DNA of 64,000 nucleotides, from positions 85,268,095 through 85,332,094 of the forward strand of contig OZ024831.1 in NCBI GenBank assembly GCA_964016985.1. The letters are read 5' to 3'. Positions within the stretch are counted from its first letter, which is position 1. The number at the start of each line of letters is the position of its first letter. The notes below the pieces were generated by a model that was not told where the DNA came from, searched no databases, and saw only the letters and a list, made by a program, of their open reading frames with translations. A program made the position numbers and the translations under genes. Shown here piece by piece: positions 9,996 through 23,600 of this stretch. The DNA is from Anodontia alba (lineage: Eukaryota; Mollusca; Bivalvia; Lucinida; Lucinidae).

Positions 9996-12900
9996 GTAAG
10001 TGGTGTCTCAGCTGTAATAATTCTGTTAACTAACTAGTTTCACTGAACTGCAAAGTGGAAGGGGAAAATATGTAATTAGAATTTTGACATTTTTTGGTTC
10101 ATATATAGGATATTCGCTGTTTTCCACTTACACAGGTAATATGAGCTGGATTTTATCATTGTTTAAGACAAGAATGGTGAGTAGTTAAGATGCCTGAATA
10201 TTTAATAGGGTAGATATAGTATCCCAGCTAGCATTCTACATAAATCTATAGCGGGCCGTTATCAGCCCGTCAGCTACCCTGACGGGCCGATAACGGCCCG
10301 CTATAGATTTATGTAGAATGCTTACTGGGATGTAATATTCGGTCAAGGAAGGCCTAAATCAGCTTAATAAGCAATCCTCATTAGTGCCTTCGTTGCCGGC
10401 TTACAGAAGCATTGAATACGAATGGAGAGGGTCCTTATCAGACCGGATATACACGTTGCGCTGGGTCTTCGTTGACCATATATGGCATTTGCTTTTTTGC
10501 GATGTTTGTGTATAAGAAAATCGCAGTATTAACAATATTAAACGAAATAAGAGAATCAGATACACTTTCAGTGGAGATATTTTTACAACTATTTTGTCTC
10601 CCTTCTGAAAAGGAATCTACTTTAAAAGGAACGAATTTGTTCCCAAGGGGAGCAAATTCTTTTTATTTAGAGTAGACACCTTTACAGAGGGAACATGTCT
10701 GCAGAAAAACATCCAGAAAGTTACAAAGATTTTTGATCTTTTTATAATATATGGTGTGTTGATGGCTCACCTCAAGATCGAATTGATGCGGCGATTCTAA
10801 TGAGTACACACAACTTATATTTTCATGATAAAATAAGAAAATCTATCTAAAATAGTCATAAATATTTATTCCTAGGGACACAAACAAGAGTTCGAATCAG
10901 CCACGGTAAACGAGCCATCGGTGTTCGAGTATTTGAAGTTTTATCATCACAAAACATGTTTATATAACTTTTACCCCCTTAAACCCCACTTTTATACAGT
11001 AAAACTGGGGTTTACAGGGGTATACATTATTTTTCTTATTTCTGCTCAAAAACATAGATTGTGGTACTCGTAAGAACCGCCTCGCCGAGGCGGTTCTAAC
11101 GGGTACCCACAATCTATGATTTTGGCAGGAATATGAAAAATATCAGAGTTTAATCTGAAAATTTTCAGTTTTTTTGGAGGTGAAATTTTCTATTTATTTA
11201 AATAGGTGTGTTTTCGTAATGTTTTATATTGTAATAAAATGATTATTTTGCAGGAATATGCTTTTATGCATCTCCAAGAGTGGCTACCCTGATCTGTGAT
11301 GATATTGACACACATGCTTGTCAACTGATGTTTGAGAAGAGGCCAGACATGTGCAATGATACATCGATATCCAGTGTGACTTGTCCTAGATTGTGTAACA
11401 AGTGCTGTAAGTAACCAGCTCTTGCAGCAATGTACGATCAGTTTCCTTAGCTCTTTCAACCCTGAGTTTCTGAAATGGACTCTTCCATGTCTTAATTTGG
11501 ACACATTCATTATTGCAAACAGGGGTTTCAGTCAAAAATCAATAACAGAATGTCAACCAATGTAGATCCGGATAAGATGGCCGATTGCAAGCCGTCTTAT
11601 CTCGATCTGCATTGTTTGTAGAGGTGTCATCTTTGGTTAGCAGTGATGAAAGGGTTAGATATGCATTTCAAGGATAATAAAGTACTTGATAGTAGATGAT
11701 AAAGTACTTGATGATAGATGAAAAAAGAAAATTGCACTCTCTGTTATCCTTCACCTTCTTTAGATATTTTAACTGTGCATCACGAAAACATACCTATATA
11801 ATTTTGACCCCCTTAAACCCCACTTTTATATAGTAAAACTGGGGTTTACAGGGGTATACACTATTTTTCTTATATCTGCACAAAACCATAGATTGTGGGT
11901 ACTCGTTAGAACCGCCTCGGCGAGGCGGTTCTAACGAGTACCCACAATCTATGGTTTGAGCAGCAATATGAAAATATCAGAACTTTTTATCTGAAAACTT
12001 TCAGTTTTTTGGTGATGAAATTTTTAATATATTTGAATAGGCATGTTTTCGTAATGGCATTCCGATTACGGAAGGCTGTGATCAACCTACAGATTATATT
12101 AATCGGATTATTAATGTTTAAGACATATTAGAAACCTAATGCGAACAGCAAATGCCCTGATCAGACTACCTGATAATACGTGATAAAAGTACATCGATAA
12201 CAGATTAGAAAATGAGGGAGTCCAAAAATTAAAGTCGATGTTTTATATTTTTCAAACTGAATTTTCGCGATATCCCTATAAATACTGGCATTAGTGTATG
12301 CTCAAAAAAAAAAAACAAAAAAAAAAACGATAGAATCTGAAATATCCATCAACTGAGAGCAAAACTACAGAAATATGGCAATCCATTCTATTATTAAGTC
12401 GGCGGTTGTTCTCCTGAATAACTTTTATAATTGAGATATGTTTCATATATTCTTTTTAAATACTCATTTTAAAAAGATATAGCAAAACAGCGATACACTG
12501 TTAAGTCACGTCCTAGAGATACGTGTGCTAGGCACATCTGACCTGGGTCTATACTATTTTTTTTAGAATTTTTATGGCCCCAAATGTTAGAACTAATACT
12601 GTATTTTAAGTTCTTTTTCCAAAAATAGACAAAAAAAAACGAAATGCCTACGTGCCTATCACAGTACTAGCTTGTTTATATATGTCTTTGACACTTTGCA
12701 TGCTGGGTAAAAACTTCAGCAGACGGCATTTTGAAATATATTTCTTATTTTTCCTCTTAAGCAGACAATTAGCATGAAGTGGCAGGTCCTATTTTCTAAG
12801 ACAAATAAGAAAAAACATCATCAGTTTGTCTTGTGCGGCATTTGCCCATAGCATGGTATGTGTTAACTTTTGAAAGACCCTGTGCAACCTTGGCGCTATC

Positions 12901-15900
12901 AGTTGCATCTGCCAAAATTAATAGCGACCTACATATACCTAAAAGGTTTTGATTGTGTTGGGGTTTAACGACATGTCAACCCTTGTGGGTCATTTTGTGT
13001 CGTCTCCCAGAGAAAGGGAGAAGAGTGATAGAAGAGATAGTAGAAGAGATTAAAGAGAGGGACAGGGAAGAAAGGATCAGGAATGAAAGTGAAAAAACAG
13101 AAGAAATAAAAATATTCCCCATCTACCCTTACCTGCTACAAGGATAGCAGGCCTTGCCCAACTGTAAGCCAATATCAGTTGGACGCCCCGGTGACGTAAG
13201 ATACACGACACATTCGCACCACCCGACCACCCCAAATACCTAAAAGGTAGAGTTTTCAATTATGATCAAATATGTCATTAATTCTGTCTGTCAAACAGTC
13301 GCATTCCTAACATAGAACAGAATGAGTCGGAAAAAAAAAAAACAAACATGTGCGCCCAACGAAGTACTAGCCAGCGCATTTGCACAGTGTGATCGGAGTC
13401 CCCACTGTGTGATCGGAGTCTCCAAAATGCGCCCAGGGAGGATTCTGATCAGACTGTGCGAATGTGCAGGCTGATCTGAATCTTCGCTGGGCGCACATGT
13501 TCTAACGCATATTTTCTAACATTTTCGATAGTTTATCTTTAGCTGTCAAAGTAGTTTAGTAGTTTATCAGTATCAACAATTTCGGACATGTCTTTGGCTA
13601 CTACTCATTCCGCTGCCAAAACAGGCTCTTAGGTCATAGCACTTTTATCGCGCTCAGCTCAGCTAAGCATGAAATTTGTCCAGCTAATAAATCCCAAATT
13701 ACTAACAATTGCAAATCCTTTCTTGCTAAACATAGCAGAGTATGAAATTTTCCCTGCAAATAAATACGAAAATGGCATTTTCATATTTATTAGCAAAGAA
13801 AAATTTTACGTTCAGCTGAGTTGAGCGCAAAAAAGTTTTATAACCTCCGGACCAGGTTTGGGAACCTACGTGACAGTTTAGATAACGTGCACTTCCGACT
13901 TCGTCTTATTAAGCTTTTCGTAATTTTATTCAAATAAAGCGCAGATACCTCTTTTGAAAAAAGATCCTTTGTCGATTTTAAATAGAAAGGAAGGTAATGA
14001 TCAGGAATCGATACAATTACCTTACACTTCCGTCCAAGACACCAAAGGGAAAGAAGGACGCACTTAAAGCAACGGCACCACAATAAAAGCACTACAGGCA
14101 GAAAGCCAAAACGGACAGTTTCTTTCCCAAAATTTGGCCAAACGGCTATCCAAAATAAAAAAAAATCACCATAATTAACATCTTTACATGCAAAGATATA
14201 CAATGACAGAAATAGTTAACCACAGCAGAAGCGCCGCCTTATAATGGTCGGTCTTTTACTGAAGGAGACTTAAATAGATTTTACGTGGTCTATAACTATT
14301 GTACTTTTCAGAAATGCTTCGATCATTTTTACTCAAGACGGAAAATTTCAAATAACGTGCACGTCACGATATTAAAACTTTCAGCGAAGTGTTTGTTTAA
14401 ACTTTAAACCCTAAGTAAAAGCAACTAAGATCTGGCTTTTTTAAACATGGGTATCTATGAGTCATCTGAATAAACTTTATATAATACTAAGGACAAAAGT
14501 ATGGAATATCCTACCAAACCGACAGAACTCAGTCACTTTGCGATGTCAGTTCCCTCCCCCTCACCCTCACCCATGTAAACATAAATGTAAAATGTCGAGG
14601 TTTCGTACGTTTAATACATGACTGGGCGCTGCCTTAGACAAAAAAGTCTTCAGGTAAAGATCAACTAGCAAACCCTAGGTCTGATCAAGGGCGTATCTGT
14701 ATATATCGTTATTCTCGACGCAGATGTTTGAAAGCTACAGTGACGGCCCATTGTCAGACTGTGCCATTGCGGAACACATTGCCCACATCTTCTCATGGTG
14801 CGGGCTTTAACTCTTCAGTATTGATTGTGAAAGCTTCTGTTTGGTTGTAAAAGACCATTCTTTAGTTTTGATTGTGAAAGCTTCTATACTTTATTTTTGC
14901 TAAATGTTTCATATTTGTCTTTTTAAACAGCCCACGCTTCAGTTTGGTTGTCAAACTTCTACAGCACGAAAACGTGTCTATATAAGTTTGACTCCCTTAA
15001 ACTAAACGTCAAAAAGATTACCTTTGGAACCAAAGAACACACTACAGTTAAGAAAATGGGAGTCTCGGTTTTATTGAGACTCTTCATAAGCAGTAAAAAA
15101 GTTTACAAAACTTCTTACGCCCTCTAGCGTATACATGAGCAGAACTCCATTTTCAAAGACTCCACAATGGGCCCAGTGATCCCAAAGGAAATGAAATATA
15201 ATCTGCACTATGGTAAAGTACGGGGAGACGTTCTACCGCCGCCACACGACACTAATACCAGCTGCAGTGTAGTAAAATAAACGTCAAAAAGATTGCCTTT
15301 GGAAACAAAGAACACACTACAGATAGGAAAATGGGAGTCTCGGTTTTATTGAGACTCTTAATAAGCAGTAATGAAGTTTGCAACACTGCTTACGCCCTCT
15401 AGCGTATACATGAGTAGAACTCATTTTCAAAGACTCCACAATTGGCCCAATGATCCCAAAGGAAATGAAATATAATCTGCACTTTTATATAGTAAAACTG
15501 GGGTTTACAGGGGTATACATTATTTTTCTTATTTTGCTCAAAAACATAGATTGTCGGTACTCGTTAGAACTGCCTCGCCGAAGCGGTTCTAACGAGTACA
15601 CACAACCTATGTGTTGAGCAGAAATATGAAAAAAAAAACAAAAAAAAAACATTAGAGTTTTTTTTCAGATAGTTTTTGGAAGTGAAATTTTCTATATATA
15701 TATTTTAGTAGGCTTGTTTTCGTAATGATACTTCTATATTTTTTTACATGAGTCATATTTGTCTTTTCAAACAGCCCTCGAATGCTATCACTGTAACGCA
15801 ACTCTGGCACATATTACAGACTGTACCACAACAACATCCTGTAATGCAGGAGAGGTAAGCATTTAAATTTAGAAACGAAATCGCTAGAGCTGCGACAAAT

Positions 15901-18900
15901 CAAATCACATTTTACTGCGCACTATCACCTGCGCTTTTCTGCATGTATAAATAGAGCGTTACATTATTTTTTGTCATTAATTTTAGTAGAGATTATGTGT
16001 TTGTATGTTAGCGGAATTAGTTTTACTTAACTGTAGATCTTTGGATAAATTATATCAATCTCTTTATCAAAGTATTCATTATCAATATGATACTGGTAAC
16101 CGTCATTATGTAATTTAGCTGTTACAATTGTGTTCTGATTAGTGGCGCCAATGTCTATAGCAGGTGGTCTAGCATAATGAATATTCTATGACATAAATAC
16201 ACCATGTTGCACGAGGGACATCGCCTCTACAAACGTAAAATTTACAATATTTAAAAAAAGCTTGTGGTGAGACTGCTTTCGTCACAATTTTCAACAGTAA
16301 GTTATATATTATCTGTACTGATCTACCGATGAGTTATGGAACCTCTACTCGGAAAGAACAAAATAATGTAATGTCAAATGGCTCGTACATTTTAAGGATC
16401 ATGGTTCTTTGTTCTAGATATAAGTAGTTCGAGCCATCGAGAGTTAATGATAGCACCGAGTCAGGAGGTGATTGGGGATAATTTATGGATGTTTTGTTTT
16501 CTATTTTCTATAAAATAACGGTATGTTGAGTGTACTTATTAGAATAGCCTCAATGGGGCAATTCTAATGAGTACATACATCAAACATTTTCGTGAAAAAA
16601 GAAGAAATGTCCACTAAAATATCCCTAGATATTTGTTTTCTTGAGCTAGCGGAAGAATTTCCTAGGAACTCAAAATCGAGTTCGAATCAGTCACGGTAAA
16701 CGAGCCGTCGGTGTTCGAGATTGAAGATTTACTGTAGATGAAATTGCATAAAGACTTAGGGCAAGGGTAAAATATTCATATAATCAGGTTTAAGCCACCA
16801 ACGCTTTTGATGTAGATTGTTCGGAGGCGACAGTTCTGCTGCGGTTCCTCTACGTCTGATAGCTATGTTGCAGAGGCAGTCTTGTTTTGTGTTGTCTTTA
16901 TATATTGCAAACTAATTTTCTTGTACTTTGGTGGGTTTGTTTGTGTTTTGAGTTTATAGCTGCTCCTGGATTTCTGTCTTTTTGACAGAAATAATTTTGT
17001 AAAAAAAAAACAAAAAACAAATTAAAGACCCATAAGAGTAGCTATAATAGTTATAAATATATCTTCAGAATGAGGGAACCAACTCATTTGAAACTAACGT
17101 TTAAAACCTCATAAAATTCCAGCTACTTCAAAATGTATGACAATTTAAAGTGTAGGTTTTAATCTGTGTTTTATCTATTATTTAAAACATGTCAATGAAC
17201 CTTAATAACAGAAAACATTTGAATAAATCTTAATTCATAGGTACAACCAAAGACGAAAACATGCTGTGAGTATGAGATGTCTTGTCTTGAAATGTATAAA
17301 CTCTCTATTTACTCTTTCAGCCTGGCAAACCAGAACCAATACCTATGCAAACAATGTAGATCCAAATGAGACGGCTCGTCACGAGCCGTCTCATCTGGAT
17401 CCATACTGTTTGCAGTTCTGTTTAACATTTTGGCTGATTTTCCCATTTGAAATAGTAGATGTGTCCAAATTCAAAGATGGGAGAGTATATTTCAGAAACT
17501 GATAATTTTTAAGGGTTAAGTTTATTTTGATGTTTTCAGCTGTGCATGATTATGGCGCGTAAGTCGTCAAGCGATGGTCACAGTGAGTACCAGATGACAT
17601 GTAAACCAGCACTGGTAAGTACCGTGTCTAGCCTAAATATTAGAACATCTTAACTCGTTTGATCATATTTGTCCTTAACCTATTTATGCGTAGCATGCCA
17701 TAAAAGGCATTTGCAAATAGTGTACACCCAGGGTCTACAGGTCTACATTGTTTTCACTATGTGCAGGAATTTCTATAAAACATGGTTATAATAAAAACTA
17801 CCCAGACACCCTTTCTAATGGCAATGGGCATGTACAAAGAATTGAGGTAGAAGAGTCCACTCAGCACAAATGGGTTAAATTTAAAGAATGTTCTAAAACG
17901 ATACTCTGGAAGTAAAAACGCATCAAATAAACGAAAATAGCAGTCTAAGTGAGTCTTCTTGAATCTATTCATGAACGGTTTTATAACGTATAGCACTTCT
18001 GCAGCCACGCCTCCTAGCCCGTCATTATTATATTTTTGAATCGATCCAACAAAGTTCAGTGATCTCAAATCATCACGAAAACATACCTATATAATTTTGA
18101 TTCCCTTAAACCCCAGTTTTATGCAGTAAAACTGGGGTTTACAGAGGTAAACATTATTTTTCTTATTTTGCTGGAAAACATAGATTGTGGGTACTCGTTA
18201 GAACCGCCTCGCCGAGGCGGTTCTAACGAATACCCACAATCTATGTTCTAAGCAGATATATGAAAAATATCAGCGTTTTTATCTGAAAATTTCAGTTTTT
18301 GGAGGTGAAATTTTCTATATATTTGAATAGGCGTGTTTTCGTAATGTAACCAGAAAATATTAACTGCATTAAAATAAATCACGGAACCGTTTATGGCCGC
18401 CAAATAACACCAGCTGTAGTTAACACCAGCTGTAGTTAACGTAAATAAAGCCTGAAAGAACAGATCCTGTGGAAGCCCAAAAAATGCTAACAAACGAAAA
18501 TTATTTTATTGAGTCTGTTCATGAACAATTATATACTGTCCATTATACTATCTATTGATGTGCCTAAAAGCATTACGAAAACATGCCTATTCGAATATAT
18601 TGAAAATTTTACCACCAAAAATTGAGAATTTTCATATAGAAAAAAATCTGATATTTTTCATATTTCTGCTCTAAACATAGATTGTGGGTACTCGTTAGAA
18701 CCGCCTCGACGAGGCGGTTCTAACGAGCACCCACTATCTATGTTTTTGAGCAGAAATAAGAAAAACAATATTTACCCCTGTAAACCCCAGTTTTACTATA
18801 TAAAAGTGGGGTTCAAGGGGTCAAAATTATATAGGCATGTTTTTGTGATGGCTTCTAATAGAGTGCCAAACATCGTAAAATGCGGCGTCTGATCTCGTCT

Positions 18901-20615
18901 GATCTAGATCTAAACTGTGCTCCAGCCTGTTGTCTCAACATTTAGGGTAACTGTATTGTCATATATTGTTCTGAATTATAAAGGAATGTCCTCGGCTGCA
19001 AAACACTTCTGACGTTTCTCTAGTCATAATTCATCCAGTCTCGATAATATGGATGCTACTTAATGCTGTAACGCTGCATCGCCGTAGAGGACTGTTAGAC
19101 TGCACTGCTCATCTATATTTAGTAATACATCTTTCTTGCCAGACAACTCAAAAAATTGAGCTAGACAACAACTACAGTAAGACCTGTGTGTTCATCAAAG
19201 TTTCAGATCCGCCTGTACATCCACCCAGTATGGCAAGGTATGGCAAGGCTTCTCGTTTATCCCAGTTTGAATAGCCTGGGGATAGTAAAAGACAAATGCG
19301 ATCAGCGAAAACATTCATCACACAAGTATATTGTAGGTTTTGTCGTGCGCTGGCTCAGTTATAACAAAGCAAAATGCTGCATAGCAATGTATAGTCACCC
19401 CACCCTCGACCCCGGATAAAAATGTACTCTGATACCTTTAAGACAATGCCTTAGAGTACAAGTAAATTCCCCAAGTATATGATGTTTTGTAATGTTAATA
19501 ATAGATCTATGTATAGTTCGCTATGACCTACTTTTGTAATATGAGGCATTATCTTCTCAACATGTATCTCCCAGTCAACATTCTACGTAAATCTATATCG
19601 GGCCGTCATCGGCCCGTCAGGGTAGCTGACGGGCCGATGACGGCCCGATGTAGATTTACGTAGAATGCTGGCTGGGCTTTTATTTCGTAAAACCAGCACA
19701 TGACGAACAAATGAAGGACAAGTTGTTTAGTTACAAACATACCTCAGAGGTCAAAATCGAGGTCATGGTGATTAACTTAGCGCACGAGACATATTATCGT
19801 CAATGTATATTCCATATGCCATTTTTGCTTAATGTACGCCATATATTTTGGAGCTATGCCTCAAACAAGGCCACAGGTGGATGTAGTTCAAAGGTCAATG
19901 TATATGTCATAGTGACTTTCTGATGACAGACGACACATCGGTACACCATCTTAGCCAGATGTACACATATACCAATTTTAATTAGCCCAAGCAATAAAGT
20001 ACATGAGATATGTCATCAGAAGATATCAGAAGCTATCAGGTGGCTGTAGGTCAGATTTAGATCTGAGGTCAAAATGTATGTACAGGGATTTACGGCTCCT
20101 AGGCGACACACTGACACGCCATCTTTACCTGATGTAAACATTCACTAATTTTATTTAGATTAGGACAGTACAGTACATGAGATATGACTCGGACAAAATC
20201 TACCATTGAGATGCATCAGACATGTACATTGCATACCGTTCATACTAGATGTTCCCTCATAGTACTTTTTTCCAGGCGAGACTCCAAAAAAAAAATAATA
20301 CATAAATACGTGCCCCAGATAGATAGAATTTCTGTCATGCAGGTCAAAAGAGAACAGTGACCTATTTATGGTAGATGACACTCCACCTTCATAGATGTAT
20401 TCTACATTTCTTTTGGTCAGACTAAGCAATATACTACAGGAAATAATCCTATATAGGTGACGTTAATTTCATTTTGATATGGGACACACCGTTGTCACCA
20501 TATGTGCGGATTTAAATTAATTTAAGCGAATAAAATCAAATAGGCACCGAACAATTTTAATAGATTTCACGGCAGTATCAATATACAGTCTACAGTGACC
20601 TGCATATGTTTAAAA

Positions 20616-20655
<40 letters not shown>

Positions 20656-23600
20656 GTCTTTAGTTTACATATCCATACCTCAAGTTTGGTCAGCCTAGGT
20701 AATACTGTACAGAAAATATGTCCTGGACCCAGTTGTTCAAAACTAACGATGTCGTTAGTTATCGTTTATTTAAAACTTTGATCACTAATTATGGCAAATA
20801 GGCTTGCAAAAGCCATTCACATTTTTTTTTCAGCAAAAATAAGTGTGAATTAGATATTGTACTGACTAGAACAGTTAACATTTTGACCACTAACGAGCTC
20901 GTTAAGTTAACGATGCTTTGAACATCTGGGCCCTGGGTAATATCTCAAACTGAAAAGAAATCCTCTATATTACTACTCTAACACTACTAACTAACTACTA
21001 CTAAAATGACTACTTCTAATGCTCCTAGCGTACGGCAATCTGCGAATAACCTTAACATAAAGGTATTTCAAAAGTTTTTTTACAGCAAGAACCAAAGAAT
21101 AAAATCAAATAGGTCAGTATATACACTACACTTTCCAGTGATTTAGAGTTAAACATATACGTTCAAAACGAAAAAAAAAAAAAACAAAAAAAAAAAAAAA
21201 AAAAAAAAAACATGCAACGTGAAAAGCTGAACCACGAGCGCATATTTAAATTATAGCTTACTTAAAACGAAACTTTCAACATTCCCTTTTTTATCGAAGA
21301 AAAACACTTAAATTATACATTAACGTGGAGAGAATGGGAGCACTTTCAAGGAAGGCAACTCTTTTAAGTTTGTTTTTGTCTCCCTTCTGAAAAGAAGAAC
21401 TCTTAAAATAAAAACAAAATGTTTGAATTGGGAGCATGTTTTCCGTTTAGAGACGATGTATTTTCAGAAAGGACTTGGTGTGCAGGAAAGCAAACCGTCA
21501 CGAAAACATGCCTATATAATTTTGACCCCCTTAAACCCCACTTTTATATAGTAAAACTGGGGTTTACAGGGGTATACATTATTTTTCTTATTTCTGCCCA
21601 AAAACATAGATTGTGGGTACTCGTTAGAACCGCCTCGGCGAGGCGGTTCTAACGAGTACCCACAATCTATGTTTTGAGCAGAAATATGAAAAATATCAGA
21701 ATTTTTCATCTGAAAATTTTCAGTTTTTGGTGGTAAAGTTTTCAATATATTTGAATAGGCGTGTTTTCGTAATGCGAAAGCCACAAGCGTTGTCTCCACT
21801 GTAAATAATGGCGGAAACCTATCAAGCGTAACAAGCAGTCTTGAACGCATAATATTTATTACCGTTTTCATTAATTAGGATTGCGATGGCACAAACCATA
21901 CTTTTCAACTTATTGGGAAGCGTGACAGGCAGTCACGTGATGTGACTGTCAAATGCTGCGGCACCGACCTCTGTAATTATCCTGCTGGAGAGCCGTACAT
22001 TGTGACTTCACCGGAGCCAGCGAGCCATCCGGCGCCAACGAGCCATCCAGGTATATACATAAAACCTGTAGTGACTGACTAGTCCTCACTTCTTATATCC
22101 AATTTTCCACTTCCTAATTCATACTTTTCTAGGTATGTATGTATGTATGTATGTATGCCGGTTTGTCTGTCTGCATGTATACATGCAAGAAAGCAGTCAG
22201 CAGTAGGAAGACAGGAATGGACGTAAGAAGTCATTTTTCAGAAGTAGGACCTAGAAAGCTAGATGTGTGAATGGGGGAAAAAAGGGGTAAGAGAAAAGTC
22301 CAGGAGTGCCACAATCACAAACCACAGCCCTTCCCAGACACCAAGAGGAAGAGAAAACAGATAAAACCAAACAAGCGCAAATCGGAGGTAGGAAGAAAAA
22401 ACTCGAAACTTGCAAGTCAGACGTAGAAAGTCAGAAATACGAAGCGAAGAGTGAGAATTGGCAATTCAGAAGAAGGCTCAGGATGTAAGAAGTAGGAACG
22501 GAGAAGTTAGAAAGTATGAAGTGTGAAGATGGCATATCAGACTCTCTAAGCGTCCTGCTTCTCACCATGCTGGACAAGCGCTCTTATAAAATTAAGTGGG
22601 GTTACCCAACCTCTGGCTACAGATAGGGGTATGATAAGGAAGTGGGGTTTTGAGGCTTCCAGCTGATAACATGTGGTTTTTATTCTTTTCATCGAGTTCT
22701 TGCTCTGCAACATGCTGTGGTGGCCAGCTGCCTGGTCATTAAGTTGTAATCAGATACCTCTCTTTTCTGCCGCGACATCACAGTAGATATTTAGTCTTTC
22801 TTTTTTCACATTAAAAGTCAATTTGAATGTTATAGGTAGAAAGAGGGGAAAAATTAATAGACTTTCGTTTTTCAGTCGTCGAAATCCGTCAAGAAATAAA
22901 GTTTTGCAAAGTCCATATAGGTTATAAAAGATGCAGTATTGGTTTCCTTGCTGCAGGAGTTAATAAGCTGTGTTAATAAGATATGCATAATGATAAGATA
23001 AGAAAACATGGTTTAGAGTTTTAAGAGGCTAGTCCATCATGACATCCCACTACATACATCAACTTCCCACTTCTCACTTCCTTCTTCCCACTTTTTACTT
23101 CCAATTTTCAATTTTTAACCATCGTACCCCTATTTCTGACAACCTACTGCTTACTTATTATTTCTATTTTCCTTCCATTGACGTTTTATTTGCATATCTT
23201 TAAACATTCGAATATTGAATCCTATATACTAGGAAGCTGAAAACGAGACCTAGGAAGTCACCTCCGGTATAGGATATAATTTTACTAGAAAAGTAGACAC
23301 ATGCTGTAACAGTTTTTAACTCACATATATGATTTTGCAACGTGTATAAAATGGTCATATGTTAAATGCGACCAACGAATGCCCTGACCTGATCTAGTCA
23401 TTCTCTATTCGTCCATAGGTTACACACCTCTATTAATCTCCCCATAGGCTACAATGCTAAGGGTTCAAAAGTCTCTCACCTGCTACAGATCCATGGACCC
23501 ATTTCAGAACAATGTTTTGGTGGAATGTGATCCTGGGATTTTCATGTCCTCTTCAACACTTCGAAATCTAATGATATTGCCCACCATATTACATCCAAAA

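Larger units (their letters stand above)
9996..11253 (+). other. Intron 1 of paralogue B
   Basis: Contains foldback element FB-105 copy a (10223-10329), a small tactct/agagtaga foldback (about 10600-10680), a half copy of the pogo-like MITE (about 10780-10935) and MITE-1 copy 3 (10945-11221), which ends 32 bp before the exon 2 acceptor. Confidence 0.7.
11407..15774 (+). other. Intron 2 of paralogue B
   Basis: Contains a palindromic hairpin of the 'gtagatcc' family (about 11555-11625), MITE-1 copy 4 (11778-12056), a hairpin cluster (13348-13500), the foldback related to 7747-7949 (about 13620-13855), a PQSQ-type repeat (13980-14260), and MITE-1 copy 5 split by R2 units (14962-15727). 12060-13340 is AT-rich with no assigned element except the tail near 12950-13250. 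Confidence 0.65.
17615..21878 (+). other. Intron 4 of paralogue B
   Basis: Contains MITE-1 copies 6 and 7 in opposite orientation, FB-105 copy b (19570-19676), a degenerate tandem repeat (19700-20460), a CA microsatellite (20617-20654), a MITE with gggcccag-type ends (20725-20934), an A-rich tract (21168-21210), a small tactct-type foldback (about 21365-21465) and MITE-1 copy 8. Confidence 0.7.

Noticed and set aside
13838..14203. 121-codon minus-strand frame
   Set aside because: It spans the foldback element and the PQSQ-type repeat, with no recognisable domain or splice support.
18248..21871. Minus-strand frames containing DCGYSLEPPRRGGSNEYPQSMF-like text at many sites
   Set aside because: They are translations of the MITE-1 palindrome, identical in both directions and in every copy, so they reflect the repeat and not a protein family.
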